Source: DAOTXS01 sp034435055 | GTDB taxonomy: Bacteria; Chloroflexota; Anaerolineae; UBA4142 | Assembly: GCA_034435055.1 (NCBI GenBank) | Contig: DAOTXS010000014.1 | Coordinates: 1-64,000 of the forward strand | Length of the DNA stretch: 64,000 bases | Direction: 5' to 3' | Part shown: positions 34,264-42,802 of the stretch, piece by piece | How positions within the stretch are numbered: the first letter of the stretch is position 1 | Layout of the letters: the number at the start of each line of letters is the position of its first letter | Notes under the pieces: generated by a model | Told to the model about the DNA's origin: nothing | Databases searched by the model: none | What the model saw: the letters and a program-made list of their open reading frames with translations, nothing else | Translations under genes and position numbers: made by a program

Positions 34264-34964
34264 ATACGCCTCCCGCCCGGTCCATATAACGTCTTGATCA
34301 CTTGAGTCCCGCCATCGGGGATGAGATGCCAGGCGATTTCGGTACAAAACCGGGTCAGCGGGAATAAAACGCAATGAACGATCTTGGTAAATGGAAGCAA
34401 CAGCGCCAAGACAATTCCCGTCAATGTGTGAAGGAGCATCAAGACGTCGTAAGGGATAGGATTCCAAACTTGCCCAGCCAGGTAGCCAGAACCTATCACA
34501 CTGAGAAGGAGGATGAGCAGGATATAATCCATCATTGTACTCAGCGCCCGGACTGGCGTAGAATAAAGACGATAGAATAAAAGAATGATTATTCCGACGA
34601 TGGCGAACCAAGTCGCTCCATCCAAAAGTGGACGTGGGAGTGCCATCCAACCGATGCCCACATTCGCTTGGAGAAGATCAATGTGATTGCGTAAAAAGGC
34701 AACTGCCAGAATCAATCCACCATGGAAGGCAAACGAAGCGACGCTCTGCAAAGGTCTAGCACGATGCAATCGATGAATCGGGAAAATCCACTTCAGAGTC
34801 TCCTTGACGATTTCTCGATACGCTAAATGTCGATTTCCTGCTCGGCGAATTGCTGTGAATGCCCCATTGAGAGTAAGTAGAACCTGACGTAACAAACCCA
34901 AAAGCAGAATTGCAAGTGCAAAACGAAAGGCCGGTCCTTTTGCAATTTCAAGCCAGTTTGGCAT
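34260..34964 (-). CDS. Cytochrome b-type membrane subunit (DsrM/HmcE/NarI-like)
   Basis: A 234-residue polytopic protein with about five to six membrane helices and conserved histidines (FHGGLILA, LLHTLTG, KIVHCVLFP) suited to two b haems. It resembles the NarI/DsrM/Isp1 class that carries electrons between quinone or an outer donor and a cytoplasmic HdrD-like partner. The start is ATG 34964; TTG 34970 is possible. It is preceded by the DsrK-like gene and overlaps the ferredoxin-like gene by 4 bp. The hydrogenase-linked gene at 49959 is a paralogue. Confidence 0.85.
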   Translation of the reverse strand: MPNWLEIAKGPAFRFALAILLLGLLRQVLLTLNGAFTAIRRAGNRHLAYREIVKETLKWIFPIHRLHRARPLQSVASFAFHGGLILAVAFLRNHIDLLQANVGIGWMALPRPLLDGATWFAIVGIIILLFYRLYSTPVRALSTMMDYILLILLLSVIGSGYLAGQVWNPIPYDVLMLLHTLTGIVLALLLPFTKIVHCVLFPLTRFCTEIAWHLIPDGGTQVIKTLYGPGGRRI

Positions 34965-34992
34965 ACTCAAAGTTTCCTTTCAGGATGATTGT

Positions 34993-36375
34993 TCACACTG
35001 GCGTGGATTTGAATCGAATAGCACGGAGAATCAAATCGTGCAGTCCAACAATCTGGACGGGCAATCGATAATACGCGGCGATTTCACGGAGTTGTTTCTT
35101 GCAATTGGCACAAGGACTCACCACGATGTCAGCTCCCGTAGCGCGAATCTGTTCGGCTTTAGTTTTGGCGATCACTTGCATTCGCAAATCGTGCGTCTCG
35201 TCTAGCGAAACCAATCCTCCACCCCCGCCGCAACAATAATTCTCCCGACCACCCGGGTGCATCTCGATATAATTCTTGACAAAGCTTTGTAAAATGTATC
35301 GCGGCTGATTCACGATCCAACCCGAGCGAGCAATGTTACAAGGATCGTGATAAGTTACCCGTTCCGAAATCGCCGAAGGATCCAACTCCAATTTGCCTGC
35401 TTGAATCGCTTGCCAAGTTAACTCGATGATGCTCACCACCGGCGGCGTGCCGTTCTGGCTAAAAGCCGGCACAAATTGTTTGGCAGAGCGAGCGGCGTGC
35501 CCACATTCGCCGATCAGAATCTTGCGCGCTTTCAACCGGCTAGTTTCATCCAGCAATTTCTTGATGATCCGCTCCAAAACCCAATCGTTATAGAACAAGC
35601 CATAGTTGATACCATCGAAATACCGCGAACCAATCGTCCACGAAATTCCAGCGGCGTGCAGAACAGCGGCATTTCCCATCAAAGTATCTGCTTCCATCAA
35701 ATAATCGCTCACAGCGGGGAAAAAGATATATTCGGCATTCTCTTGATCTACGGGAAAAGGAACCTCGACCCCTTTGCTCTCACGCAATTCATCTTGCAAA
35801 AATTCCAGGTTGTCCATCAGAGCCGGGAGTGGAATAGCAGAAGTGTTACCGGTCTTGCCTTCCAATTGTTCGCGGACTGCAACGACCAAACCCTTGGGCG
35901 CGATGCCCACTTCACTCAGAATGTAACGACCAAGCCGCGTCATCAATCCATGATCGATTCCTAACGGGCATTCCAATTTGCAACGGCGACAAGCCGTACA
36001 GCGATAGAACAATGTCGCCATCTCATCGATTTGCTCTTCCGTCAGACTGCCATACGGCCACCACCTACCGACGAACCATCCCAGCGGAGTAAAATAGTGT
36101 CGATAAACATCAAGCAACAACCCCGTACGATAACAGGGAACATCGCGTGGATCCGCCGATGCTTGATAGACCTGACAACTTGTCGCGCAACGCGCACAGT
36201 GACCGGTAACCTGACTATACATATCCAACAGGAAACGATAATTGCTGTGGCGGAGAATCGCCGCAAAAGCGGAAAGAAATCGTTCCACCTTCTGGATGGA
36301 CTGTGGCGGGGCTTCAATATAAAACGGATAACGCGATTTTTGTTTTGTGTTTCCAGCTGTTTCAGAGGGGATCAT
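34993..36375 (-). CDS. HdrD/DsrK/HmcF-like iron-sulfur protein
   Basis: A 460-residue cytoplasmic subunit of the CCG family. N-terminal cysteine groups (CARCATSC and CTACRRCKLECPLG) bind [4Fe-4S] clusters. The DsrK-type middle contains YFDGINYGLFYND and IGECGHAARS. The C-terminal CCG motif is complete: HDPC, then CCGGGGG, then CANC, as in the catalytic non-cubane cluster of heterodisulfide reductase. Such subunits reduce or oxidise a disulfide or trisulfide substrate. It starts in a 4-bp overlap with the PadR-like gene. With its neighbours it forms a DsrMKJOP/Hmc-like complex, without DsrAB nearby. Confidence 0.9.
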   Translation of the reverse strand: MIPSETAGNTKQKSRYPFYIEAPPQSIQKVERFLSAFAAILRHSNYRFLLDMYSQVTGHCARCATSCQVYQASADPRDVPCYRTGLLLDVYRHYFTPLGWFVGRWWPYGSLTEEQIDEMATLFYRCTACRRCKLECPLGIDHGLMTRLGRYILSEVGIAPKGLVVAVREQLEGKTGNTSAIPLPALMDNLEFLQDELRESKGVEVPFPVDQENAEYIFFPAVSDYLMEADTLMGNAAVLHAAGISWTIGSRYFDGINYGLFYNDWVLERIIKKLLDETSRLKARKILIGECGHAARSAKQFVPAFSQNGTPPVVSIIELTWQAIQAGKLELDPSAISERVTYHDPCNIARSGWIVNQPRYILQSFVKNYIEMHPGGRENYCCGGGGGLVSLDETHDLRMQVIAKTKAEQIRATGADIVVSPCANCKKQLREIAAYYRLPVQIVGLHDLILRAIRFKSTPV

Positions 36376-36779
36376 CCTGCCTCTCCGCCTTTAGGGTTCT
36401 GACTCCGCGACAGTTTCTCGTATGCAACCAAAAAGCGATGCAATAGTTGATCGGTCTCTTGAAGATAAATTGCCCAACGCATCAAGGTTTGTCTTCCTTC
36501 CGCAGTGATGGAATAGACACGTCGGGGAGGCGTACCACTGGCAGTCGTGTCCCAGGTGGAGGTTACCAAGCCAGCAGATTCCATACTGCGGAGTACCCGA
36601 TAGACCAAACTCGGCTCACTCTCGCTTCCCCAAAAGCCACACGACTCTAATCGCTCAACGAGGTCGTACCCGTGATCTTGGCGATTGCTCAAGAGGAGAA
36701 GCAAACACGGTTCAACAAAGCCCACCAATCGACCTGAGCAAAGACGCCGCTTTTTTTGCCCGGGGTATGCATATGTCAC
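36372..36779 (-). CDS. PadR-family transcriptional regulator
   Basis: A 135-residue winged-helix repressor. The PadR pattern runs from GFVEPCLLLLLSNRQDHGYDLVERL through PSLVYRVLRSMESAGLV to PPRRVYSITAEGRQTL, followed by a C-terminal dimerisation helix. GTG 36779 is preferred as the start because AGGAAGGGG lies just upstream; an ATG at 36827 lacks a site. It sits inside the redox operon, overlapping the DsrK-like gene by 4 bp, so it probably regulates the operon in response to an unknown ligand. Confidence 0.85.
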   Translation of the reverse strand: MTYAYPGQKKRRLCSGRLVGFVEPCLLLLLSNRQDHGYDLVERLESCGFWGSESEPSLVYRVLRSMESAGLVTSTWDTTASGTPPRRVYSITAEGRQTLMRWAIYLQETDQLLHRFLVAYEKLSRSQNPKGGEAG

Positions 36780-36840
36780 ACAATTCCCCTTCCTAGCCGA
36801 GTAGGTTGACTCGGCAACCAGATGCATTGGTAAAGATCAA

Positions 36841-37527
36841 TTAATCGATCACCGTTGCGCGCGCGCGCTTACACCATTCGATGGCTTGGCGTACAGTGTG
36901 ATGAGGAAGGGGAAAGTGGAGTTGAATGCCCAAGGCGCATAACGCTGGACAAGCACCGCGGCTGATCCGCGGGACAACTACTTCGCTAACGCGATGCTGC
37001 ACGAGAGTTTGGAGAGTCAGAGGATCAATTTCACCATTGGCGTCCAACCCACTAAGATAAGTCGCCGTAAAGGTGAGACTCTCTGGCTCCACAATTAGAA
37101 AGCATACCTTGTCCCGCGAATTCGATGTGACAATCGCATCAAGACTTTCCTCCGAAGCAGACACAGCAATTCTCAGAGGTCCGCCGGCGCGTCCCTCGGG
37201 ATGGTCAAGCTCACCACACCGATACCGCTCGACAGCCTCGCGAATCGTGAGCGAGTGAACCCCGGCGATCACCTTGATTCCCATTGTCGCTAAAAAGTCA
37301 ACACACTCGCGCCGGGCTTGCCCCACGATGGCAACTTGGGCGCCGTGTGTTGCTAAGGTGCGAATTGCTTCTAAAGTTGCTTCAAGGACGGTTTGAGCAG
37401 GGGAGACACTAATCACGATGTACTGCATCGTCTCACTATCTACTAAAACGAATTGCCGACATCGGGCAAAACTACTCCCCACCCAGGCATCTAAATTGGT
37501 TCCGAACGAACTGACGGCAATCTTCAT
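36841..37527 (-). CDS. Tandem NifX/dinitrogenase-cofactor-domain protein
   Basis: A 228-residue protein with two copies of the NifX/NafY/VnfX-type fold (about 1-105 from MKIAVSSFGTNLDAWVG, and about 120-228 from LRIAVSASEESLDAIV). In nitrogen fixers such domains hold iron-sulfur or molybdenum-cofactor precursors, but many stand-alone versions occur in anaerobes without nif genes, with unknown roles. The second copy keeps a Cys pair (RGACPALCALG). ATG 37527 follows GAGGGG. It is the first gene of the DsrMK/Hmc-like operon, behind a consensus promoter. Confidence 0.82.
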   Translation of the reverse strand: MKIAVSSFGTNLDAWVGSSFARCRQFVLVDSETMQYIVISVSPAQTVLEATLEAIRTLATHGAQVAIVGQARRECVDFLATMGIKVIAGVHSLTIREAVERYRCGELDHPEGRAGGPLRIAVSASEESLDAIVTSNSRDKVCFLIVEPESLTFTATYLSGLDANGEIDPLTLQTLVQHRVSEVVVPRISRGACPALCALGIQLHFPLPHHTVRQAIEWCKRARATVID

Positions 37528-37623
37528 TGTGCCCCTCACTTCCGTTTCAAGGTCAATGGTTAAAGGTAGACATTGGTCATCGATGCACTGCATATTATGC
37601 TATTATTCGTAATTTACACCTAT

Positions 37624-37652
37624 ATTATAGTTTTAAGTAGCATATTTGTCAA
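37624..37652 (-). promoter_or_regulatory. Consensus sigma-70 promoter of the redox operon
   Basis: On the minus strand a perfect TTGACA (37647-37652) and a perfect TATAAT (37624-37629) are spaced by exactly 17 bp. Transcription would start near 37617, leaving a leader of about 90 bases before the NifX-like gene. Surrounding DNA is A/T-rich, unlike the coding regions. Such a strong core promoter probably depends on a repressor for control. Confidence 0.85.
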
Positions 37653-37788
37653 GTATTTAGTTGTTTTTTATAGATTACAAACATTATATTGTTTCGTTAA
37701 TACTTTGGGAGTGTGAAAAAATGCTCTCTCCCTTATCCTATTTGTCTTATCTTTCCGATTATTGTAGAATACTAAAGAATAACCGAGG

Positions 37789-38208
37789 GTGGACTTTTAT
37801 CTGTCGTCATCGCGCCTACCAATGTCCCTGATACAAAACTTCTGGAAGCCACACTTGAAGCTATCATCGTTGAGCGTCCCGAACCGACGCCCGAGCAACC
37901 ACAACACTCGTGTCTCGACAAAATCTATGATAATCCAACGGGGCACGCGGCTGTGGCAAAACACCATGACGTGCCACACATCCACCCAATGGGTGACGAG
38001 CCGTCCAAGAAACAGAAGCGAAAAATATCCGGCGCGACCTTGGGTAGTGGAACGCACGTTAGCCTGGCTCAAGTGTCAAGCGCTTCTGGTGCGCTATGCC
38101 AAGCACCCTGAGAACTATCTTGGACTGCGCCAATTCGCTTGCACGCTCATTTGGTATCGCCGTCTGATCTACAAGACTGATTCAACCCATTTTGAGATAG
38201 TTTCCTAG
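37789..38208 (+). pseudogene. IS5-family transposase remnant
   Basis: The C-terminal half of an IS5-type transposase survives in two frames. One frame reads VTAPAN-like VVIAPTNVPDTKLLEATLEA, then CLDKIYDNPTGHAAVAKHH. Near 38010-38020 the reading shifts to the frame that gives YPARPWVVERTLAWLKC and ENYLGLRQFACTLIWYRRL, the typical IS5 end. There is no N terminus, no intact catalytic set and no recognisable inverted repeat. It marks an old insertion between two redox units. Confidence 0.85.
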
Positions 38209-38235
38209 TCAAAGAAACATTCGTGGAAATGTAAC

Positions 38236-38838
38236 ATGAAAGAAAAAGGCATCCTGCTCAATGTAGGCAGCAAGCTGAGAGCAATGCGACAACAGCGCAA
38301 ACTGTCTATCCGCGATTTGGCGCAAGCGTGCGACCTTTCCGCCAATACCATTAGTTTGATTGAACGTGGGCAGATGGCGCCAAGCGTCGTTACGCTCCAC
38401 AAATTGGCGCTGGCTCTCAAAGTCAAAATTTCATTTTTCTTCGAAGAGCCAGCGAATAAAGGTGTGTGTTTCGTCAAAGCCAATCAACGCGAGCGCATTA
38501 AAGGGTCCGGAATTCTCATGGAGAATTTGGGAACCGGACTGGCTGACCAAGGCATGGAACCTCTTTTCCTCCAGCTTGATCCTAAAGCCAAGAGTGGAAT
38601 TAAAAAAGTGTCTCATCCAGGACACGAATTTATTTTTTGCTTGGAAGGGGAGATCGAGTGCGAGGTAGATGGTCGGCACTATCTCTTGCAAAAAGGCGAT
38701 AGTATTCTATTCGAAGGACAGTTATCGCATCGCTGGTACAATCCTGGAAGTAGTGTGTGCACAGCGCTCTTTATCTTACAGGCAATGGAAGATCGAACCG
38801 AATCGCTGAATCACCATCTTCCAACCTCGTCGCGCTAG
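38236..38838 (+). CDS. XRE-family regulator with cupin domain (copy 1)
   Basis: A 200-residue transcription factor. The Cro/XRE helix-turn-helix (about 10-65; LSIRDLAQACDLSANTISLIERGQMAPS) is followed by a cupin sensor domain (about 115-185; HPGHEFIFCLEGEIECEVDGRHYLL and GDSILFEGQLSHRWYN). Such proteins sense small molecules and act on neighbouring genes. It shares its whole layout with the copies at 44438 and 45358, all beside redox genes. The start at 38236 is the first ATG of the frame. Confidence 0.92.
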   Translation: MKEKGILLNVGSKLRAMRQQRKLSIRDLAQACDLSANTISLIERGQMAPSVVTLHKLALALKVKISFFFEEPANKGVCFVKANQRERIKGSGILMENLGTGLADQGMEPLFLQLDPKAKSGIKKVSHPGHEFIFCLEGEIECEVDGRHYLLQKGDSILFEGQLSHRWYNPGSSVCTALFILQAMEDRTESLNHHLPTSSR

Positions 38839-38864
38839 CCATTCATCGATTTGGTTGTACAAGT

Positions 38865-38904
38865 AGCGTGAGCCATTCCTTGTCCTGATGGAATGGCTCA
38901 CGCT
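38865..38904. terminator. Bidirectional terminator hairpin
   Basis: A perfect 15-bp stem (38865-38879 with 38890-38904, loop 10 nt) lies between the convergent XRE-cupin and thioredoxin-VKOR genes. Confidence 0.75.
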
Positions 38905-38923
38905 TTGACCCAAAGTAATTCTT

Positions 38924-40546
38924 TTAGAATTCAGATTTTTTAGAACTCTGGACCTGACGCATTTGGCGAAAATAGTGCGGCGTGGTACGCGTCAACCAAA
39001 GTAGGATCGTCATGATAATCGCTGAAGTCAAACACCACGCGCACACCGCGCCAATCACAAACGGTTCGAGAAAGGTCAGGTAAATTGAGAAGAGCGTGCC
39101 GGTGAGGGTGAAAAGCCACACTAGCCAACCCGCCAGACCAGCCCATCGTCCTTGACTGAACCGGGCAATCGACCAAGCCATCAAAATGGCAGGATAACCC
39201 AGCATACCCAACCCACCAATCGGAATTACGCCAAATAGTTTTGCATATTCACTTTGCTGAACTGCATTGCAGTCCCCCACCGGTCCGCAAACGACGGTAA
39301 CCTGGGCAGTCTCCACGTACGCAAGATATGCCGCAATCCCCAAACCAATTAGCGCAAGCATCGGAACAAGCCATTCACGCCCCAAGAAATTTCGAGTCCC
39401 GGAAACGCGCGCGCCAAACCAAATTCGAAAAGCGTTGGCTACAACCCATAACATTCCAAGCAAAGTGATGATTGCTAATGTGTTTCCTGCCGGATCACGC
39501 ATGAGTTTATCGATCAAATCAGGTGTGCGGTGTGCCGGCAGAATCAAAGCGGACGTACTGGCAGTGGGTTGCGGAACAACGTGCGGCGTTGGAGCCGTGC
39601 CAGCGACGGCAAGGGGGGTTGGCGCTGTGGAAATCTGGGGCGAAGAATGTGGTGTGCCGGTTGGTGCTGGTTGCGCTGTAGCCATCGCCTCCGCAAGACC
39701 GGGGATAGTGGGCAAATCCACGCCATCTTGCGCGAGATATTTTTCGATCAAACCGGGAAACTGCTGAGGAATATCCAGCGAACCAACGAGCACAACATCG
39801 CCAACGATTAGCGTAGGCACAGCGATTTCTTGGATGTGAAATCGTTCCAACGCGGCTTTGTACATCGCTACGCCATCTGCTTGGGCGACGTTGATACCGA
39901 TGATCTGCAGCCGTGTACCGTATTTGTCCAACAGTGGCGGCAAATCTTTGGTAATGACTTGCTCGCAATGTCCACAGTACGGCGAGAAGAACAACACCGC
40001 GCGCACAATTGCTCGCGGCGTGACGGTTGGCGTTCGCGAAGGCAAGGGTTGAGGGGTTGCCTGGAACTGACTGGGTGCGTTCGGTTGCACCAAGTCTACG
40101 CCGCCTTGGGCAAGATAATAGTCAATCATAGGGGGTAACTGTGTTTCGATGTTATGACTGCCCAGCAGAGCGTACTCGCCGATGAAAACCTCAGTCGCAT
40201 CTCCGTTAGTAATTCCGTACCGCTGTTCCATTGCGCGTTGGACCGCATCGCCAAACTGTGCCACATCCCAGGTATGCATCGCCACCTGACCCGGCTGATA
40301 CTGTGCAAGAATGTGCGGCAAGACGCTGTTGTAAACTAATCGGCAACCATAGCACCGGCTATCAAAGAAAAACCAGAAATGCGCGATGGGTCCAGATATT
40401 GGAGTGGGCGTGGTTTCTTCTTCTCCGCAAACCTTACAGAGCGCATAAGTGGCAGTCGGATTCGGCGTTGGCGTTGCCGCGCCCGCGCGCGTGATGGGCA
40501 ACAGAATACCCCAACCCAACATCAGCATCAGCCCGATATGTTTCAT
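38924..40546 (-). CDS. Thioredoxin-thioredoxin-VKOR fusion
   Basis: A 540-residue exported/membrane protein for disulfide chemistry. After a signal segment come two thioredoxin-like domains: the first with CYGC in FFDSRCYGCRLVYN (about residues 50-150), the second with CGHC in FFSPYCGHCEQVI (about 190-280). After Thr/Pro linkers and a membrane helix follows a VKOR domain of about four helices with the loop pair in CGPVGDCNAVQ and the active CAWC. VKOR re-oxidises thioredoxins using quinone. Two thioredoxins on one VKOR is uncommon. The start is uncertain: 40576, 40561 and 40546 are in frame; 40546 gives the best signal peptide. Confidence 0.88.
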   Translation of the reverse strand: MKHIGLMLMLGWGILLPITRAGAATPTPNPTATYALCKVCGEEETTPTPISGPIAHFWFFFDSRCYGCRLVYNSVLPHILAQYQPGQVAMHTWDVAQFGDAVQRAMEQRYGITNGDATEVFIGEYALLGSHNIETQLPPMIDYYLAQGGVDLVQPNAPSQFQATPQPLPSRTPTVTPRAIVRAVLFFSPYCGHCEQVITKDLPPLLDKYGTRLQIIGINVAQADGVAMYKAALERFHIQEIAVPTLIVGDVVLVGSLDIPQQFPGLIEKYLAQDGVDLPTIPGLAEAMATAQPAPTGTPHSSPQISTAPTPLAVAGTAPTPHVVPQPTASTSALILPAHRTPDLIDKLMRDPAGNTLAIITLLGMLWVVANAFRIWFGARVSGTRNFLGREWLVPMLALIGLGIAAYLAYVETAQVTVVCGPVGDCNAVQQSEYAKLFGVIPIGGLGMLGYPAILMAWSIARFSQGRWAGLAGWLVWLFTLTGTLFSIYLTFLEPFVIGAVCAWCLTSAIIMTILLWLTRTTPHYFRQMRQVQSSKKSEF

Positions 40547-40592
40547 TTTTCCAACTCTCATAACGAGTTTTGTCATTTGCACCCACGCAGTT

Positions 40593-40860
40593 TTACTCCG
40601 CCCACCGTCGCATCACGCGCACAGCGAGCGCGAATAAAATTAGAACGAATCCCGCTAACGCGAGTAAATTGAGCGCGGCTTCCGTCCGCGCGTTTAATCC
40701 CGCGCAAAAGTTTGGCTAACGGCGCGTCGCGTTTCTCGTTTACCCGGAAACGCGATGCGCCGTTCGGTCCTAGAAAGCCAAATACTTCACCCTCACCCAC
40801 ATCGAAATCAGTTCCATCTACTGCGCGCAACGCCGGTTTGGTAAATCTTGGTTAGTTGCA
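40593..40860 (-). pseudogene. Deletion scar joining ABC ATPase start to ABC-2 permease end
   Basis: Two gene fragments are fused. On the minus strand the first part reads AVDGTDFDVGEGEVFGFLGPNGA, the beginning of an ABC transporter ATPase up to its Walker A motif. It then breaks off, and from about 40700 another frame reads NLLALAGFVLILFALAVRV and ends at 40593 with a stop, which is the typical last helix of an ABC-2 permease. Most of both genes has been deleted. This fills the 365-bp gap between the VKOR and Mrp genes. Confidence 0.75.
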
Positions 40861-40911
40861 AAACTTGGATGATGTTCATAAAATCATTTGGCACTGGGTT
40901 AGAAACGTCGT

Positions 40912-41991
40912 TCAATTCTTTCGAATAGCTTCGGCAGGACGCCGCGCTTGCGGAGCCAGTTTGACAATTTCCTCTGCTATGGTTCGGAAGCTATCGCCGG
41001 AATAATCTTCTATGTGTCCTCCGTCACATAACCGCACGATTTCCGGATCAATTGGCAATCGTCCCAGAAAATGCGTGCCCAGCTCTGCTGTCATATGCTC
41101 CGCATGGCTTGTACCAAAAATGTCGTGCCGTTTGCCAGTGTCGGGGCAGATAAAGTAACTCATATTCTCAACTAATCCCAGGATCGGAACCTGCAAGTCG
41201 CGTGCCATCTGTGCCGCCTTTCGCACGACCATCCCCGCCAGATCTTGCGGGGAAGTAACTAGGACAATCCCACTCAGGGGAAGTGACTGCATCACCGTGA
41301 GTGAAGCATCCGATGTGCCGGGTGGCAAATCCACGATGAGATAATCTAGCGTTTTCCACAGCACATCCCCCCAGAATTGCTTAATGACGCCGCTGATGAT
41401 TGGTCCTCGCCAAATCACTGCCTGGTCATCACTCTCCAGCATCAAGTTGATGGACATTACTTTGATTCCGGTTCGGCTCTCGGGTGGAAAGATGGCAAAA
41501 ACACTTGCGCCGGGTCGGACGCGGGTGGGGAAAAACATTTTGGGAATGCTAGGTCCGGTAATGTCTGCGTCCAACACGCCGACTTGATAGCCGGCTCGCC
41601 GCAGAGCGACCGCCAACAAGCCACTGACCAGAGATTTGCCGACACCACCCTTGCCGCTCACCACAGCGATTACATGGCGAATATCGTTGAATGGCTCGGC
41701 ATGTCTCGGTTGGAGCGCGCCCAGACCCAGTTTTTGTTTTTCTTCCGCGCTCATTTCAGCAAGTTCGACATCGACGTGCTTGATACCATTCAAAGCCACG
41801 ATGGCTTGCTTGGCATCAGCCACGATTTGATCTTTCAACGGGCATGCCAGTGTCGTTAATGCCAATGTAAAGCGCACGCGACTGTTCTTGATTTGAATAT
41901 TGCGAACCATTCCTAGTTCGACTAGATTGCGCTTGAGTTCAGGGTCCATCACTTGCCGGAGCGCCTCGGTTACCTGTTTGATGGTTGTCAT
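40912..41991 (-). CDS. Mrp/NBP35-family iron-sulfur carrier ATPase
   Basis: A 359-residue P-loop ATPase of the Mrp/ApbC type, which carries [4Fe-4S] clusters to apo-proteins. The N-terminal MIP18/DUF59 domain (about 1-85; VMDPELKRNLVELGMV) is followed by the deviant Walker A VVSGKGGVGKS (about 110-120), PDADITGPS-like LDADITGPSIPKM and DYLIVDLPPGTSD. The usual C-terminal CxxC that holds the bridging cluster is altered: YFICPDTGKR keeps one Cys and has Thr in place of the second. It ends a minus-strand run with ferredoxin, DUF5320, peroxiredoxin and NifX-like genes. Confidence 0.9.
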   Translation of the reverse strand: MTTIKQVTEALRQVMDPELKRNLVELGMVRNIQIKNSRVRFTLALTTLACPLKDQIVADAKQAIVALNGIKHVDVELAEMSAEEKQKLGLGALQPRHAEPFNDIRHVIAVVSGKGGVGKSLVSGLLAVALRRAGYQVGVLDADITGPSIPKMFFPTRVRPGASVFAIFPPESRTGIKVMSINLMLESDDQAVIWRGPIISGVIKQFWGDVLWKTLDYLIVDLPPGTSDASLTVMQSLPLSGIVLVTSPQDLAGMVVRKAAQMARDLQVPILGLVENMSYFICPDTGKRHDIFGTSHAEHMTAELGTHFLGRLPIDPEIVRLCDGGHIEDYSGDSFRTIAEEIVKLAPQARRPAEAIRKN

Positions 41992-42089
41992 TGTTTCTTT
42001 ATTTATCCTTTCTGCGAGGCAGAGTTGTTGGGGATTATTTGTTGCAAACCTTATCGCTTATTCACTCACCTTACGCAATACAGATTGAT

Positions 42090-42166
42090 TTTACCGCAGA
42101 GCAGGCGGAGAACGCCGAGATTTTTCAATGTTTTTCTCTGCGACCTCTGCGTTCTCAGCGGTGAGA
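42090..42166. repeat. Dispersed imperfect palindrome, family A
   Basis: Family A-like copy in the 266-bp gap between the Mrp and ferredoxin genes. The arms are TTTACCGCAGAGCAGG and CTCTGCGTTCTCAGCGG. No promoter was recognised in the gap. Confidence 0.5.
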
Positions 42167-42257
42167 CTGCGTAGCATCGGTTATTCAATGACACTGCCTG
42201 TCGCAGTGCAAATCCCCGCGGGCTTGATGTTTGATGTAATCGGTGTAACAATGATTT

Positions 42258-42734
42258 TCATTTAGTCGATCCTTGTGAGTTTTGATCGATTCCTCTAGCG
42301 CGCTTACGCAAGCGACGTTGGTGATCTTTTCGGCTGGATGTTATTGGGCTTGGATGTGTGCGGTTAAGCAATGTTTCGACCACTGCCGAAGCAACACGCG
42401 GAGCAATTTCGCGTCCCAGAAATAATAGCGTTGCGCTAACAGCTGGTGCAATCACGCGCGAGTGTTCCGTCAATAATTTCCTTTCGCGCATTTGGGTAAG
42501 CGTCATATCCGCGGATTTCGCCGACCTTGACGTACGAACCGTAGGCAATATGGGGATTGTTATCGGTGGCGTCGTAATGATCGCATCAGAAGGGCAAACC
42601 TCCGCGCACGCTTGGCATCCGTTACACAATCTTGCGTCAATCCACGCTTTGTTGTCCACCAATTGAATCGCGTTGGTCGGACAAACTTGCAAACATGTGC
42701 CGCATCCTGCACAATGTGACTTGTTAACATCCAT
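42258..42734 (-). CDS. Ferredoxin with 2 [4Fe-4S] clusters and C-terminal extension
   Basis: A 158-residue protein. Residues 1-60 form a bacterial two-cluster ferredoxin (CAGCGTCLQVCP and CNGCQACAEVCP). The remaining 95 residues include an amphipathic segment (IAPAVSATLLFLGREIAPRV) and a basic tail; they match nothing I recognise and may dock the ferredoxin to a partner. ATG 42734 follows AAAGGA. It lies between the DUF5320 and Mrp genes, a neighbourhood often seen with iron-sulfur or NifX-like proteins in anaerobes. Confidence 0.88.
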   Translation of the reverse strand: MDVNKSHCAGCGTCLQVCPTNAIQLVDNKAWIDARLCNGCQACAEVCPSDAIITTPPITIPILPTVRTSRSAKSADMTLTQMRERKLLTEHSRVIAPAVSATLLFLGREIAPRVASAVVETLLNRTHPSPITSSRKDHQRRLRKRARGIDQNSQGSTK

Positions 42735-42802
42735 TGTGCGTTCCTTTCTTGCCTGGCGAAACGTGCGGCGCACCTTGCAAGCGCGCCGAACGTTTCGCGT
42801 AT

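Noticed and set aside
34263..34650. Extending the four-cluster ferredoxin gene upstream to 34650
   Set aside because: The extra 129 residues are the shadow of the cytochrome b gene; ATG 34263 has a ribosome-binding site and a 4-bp overlap.
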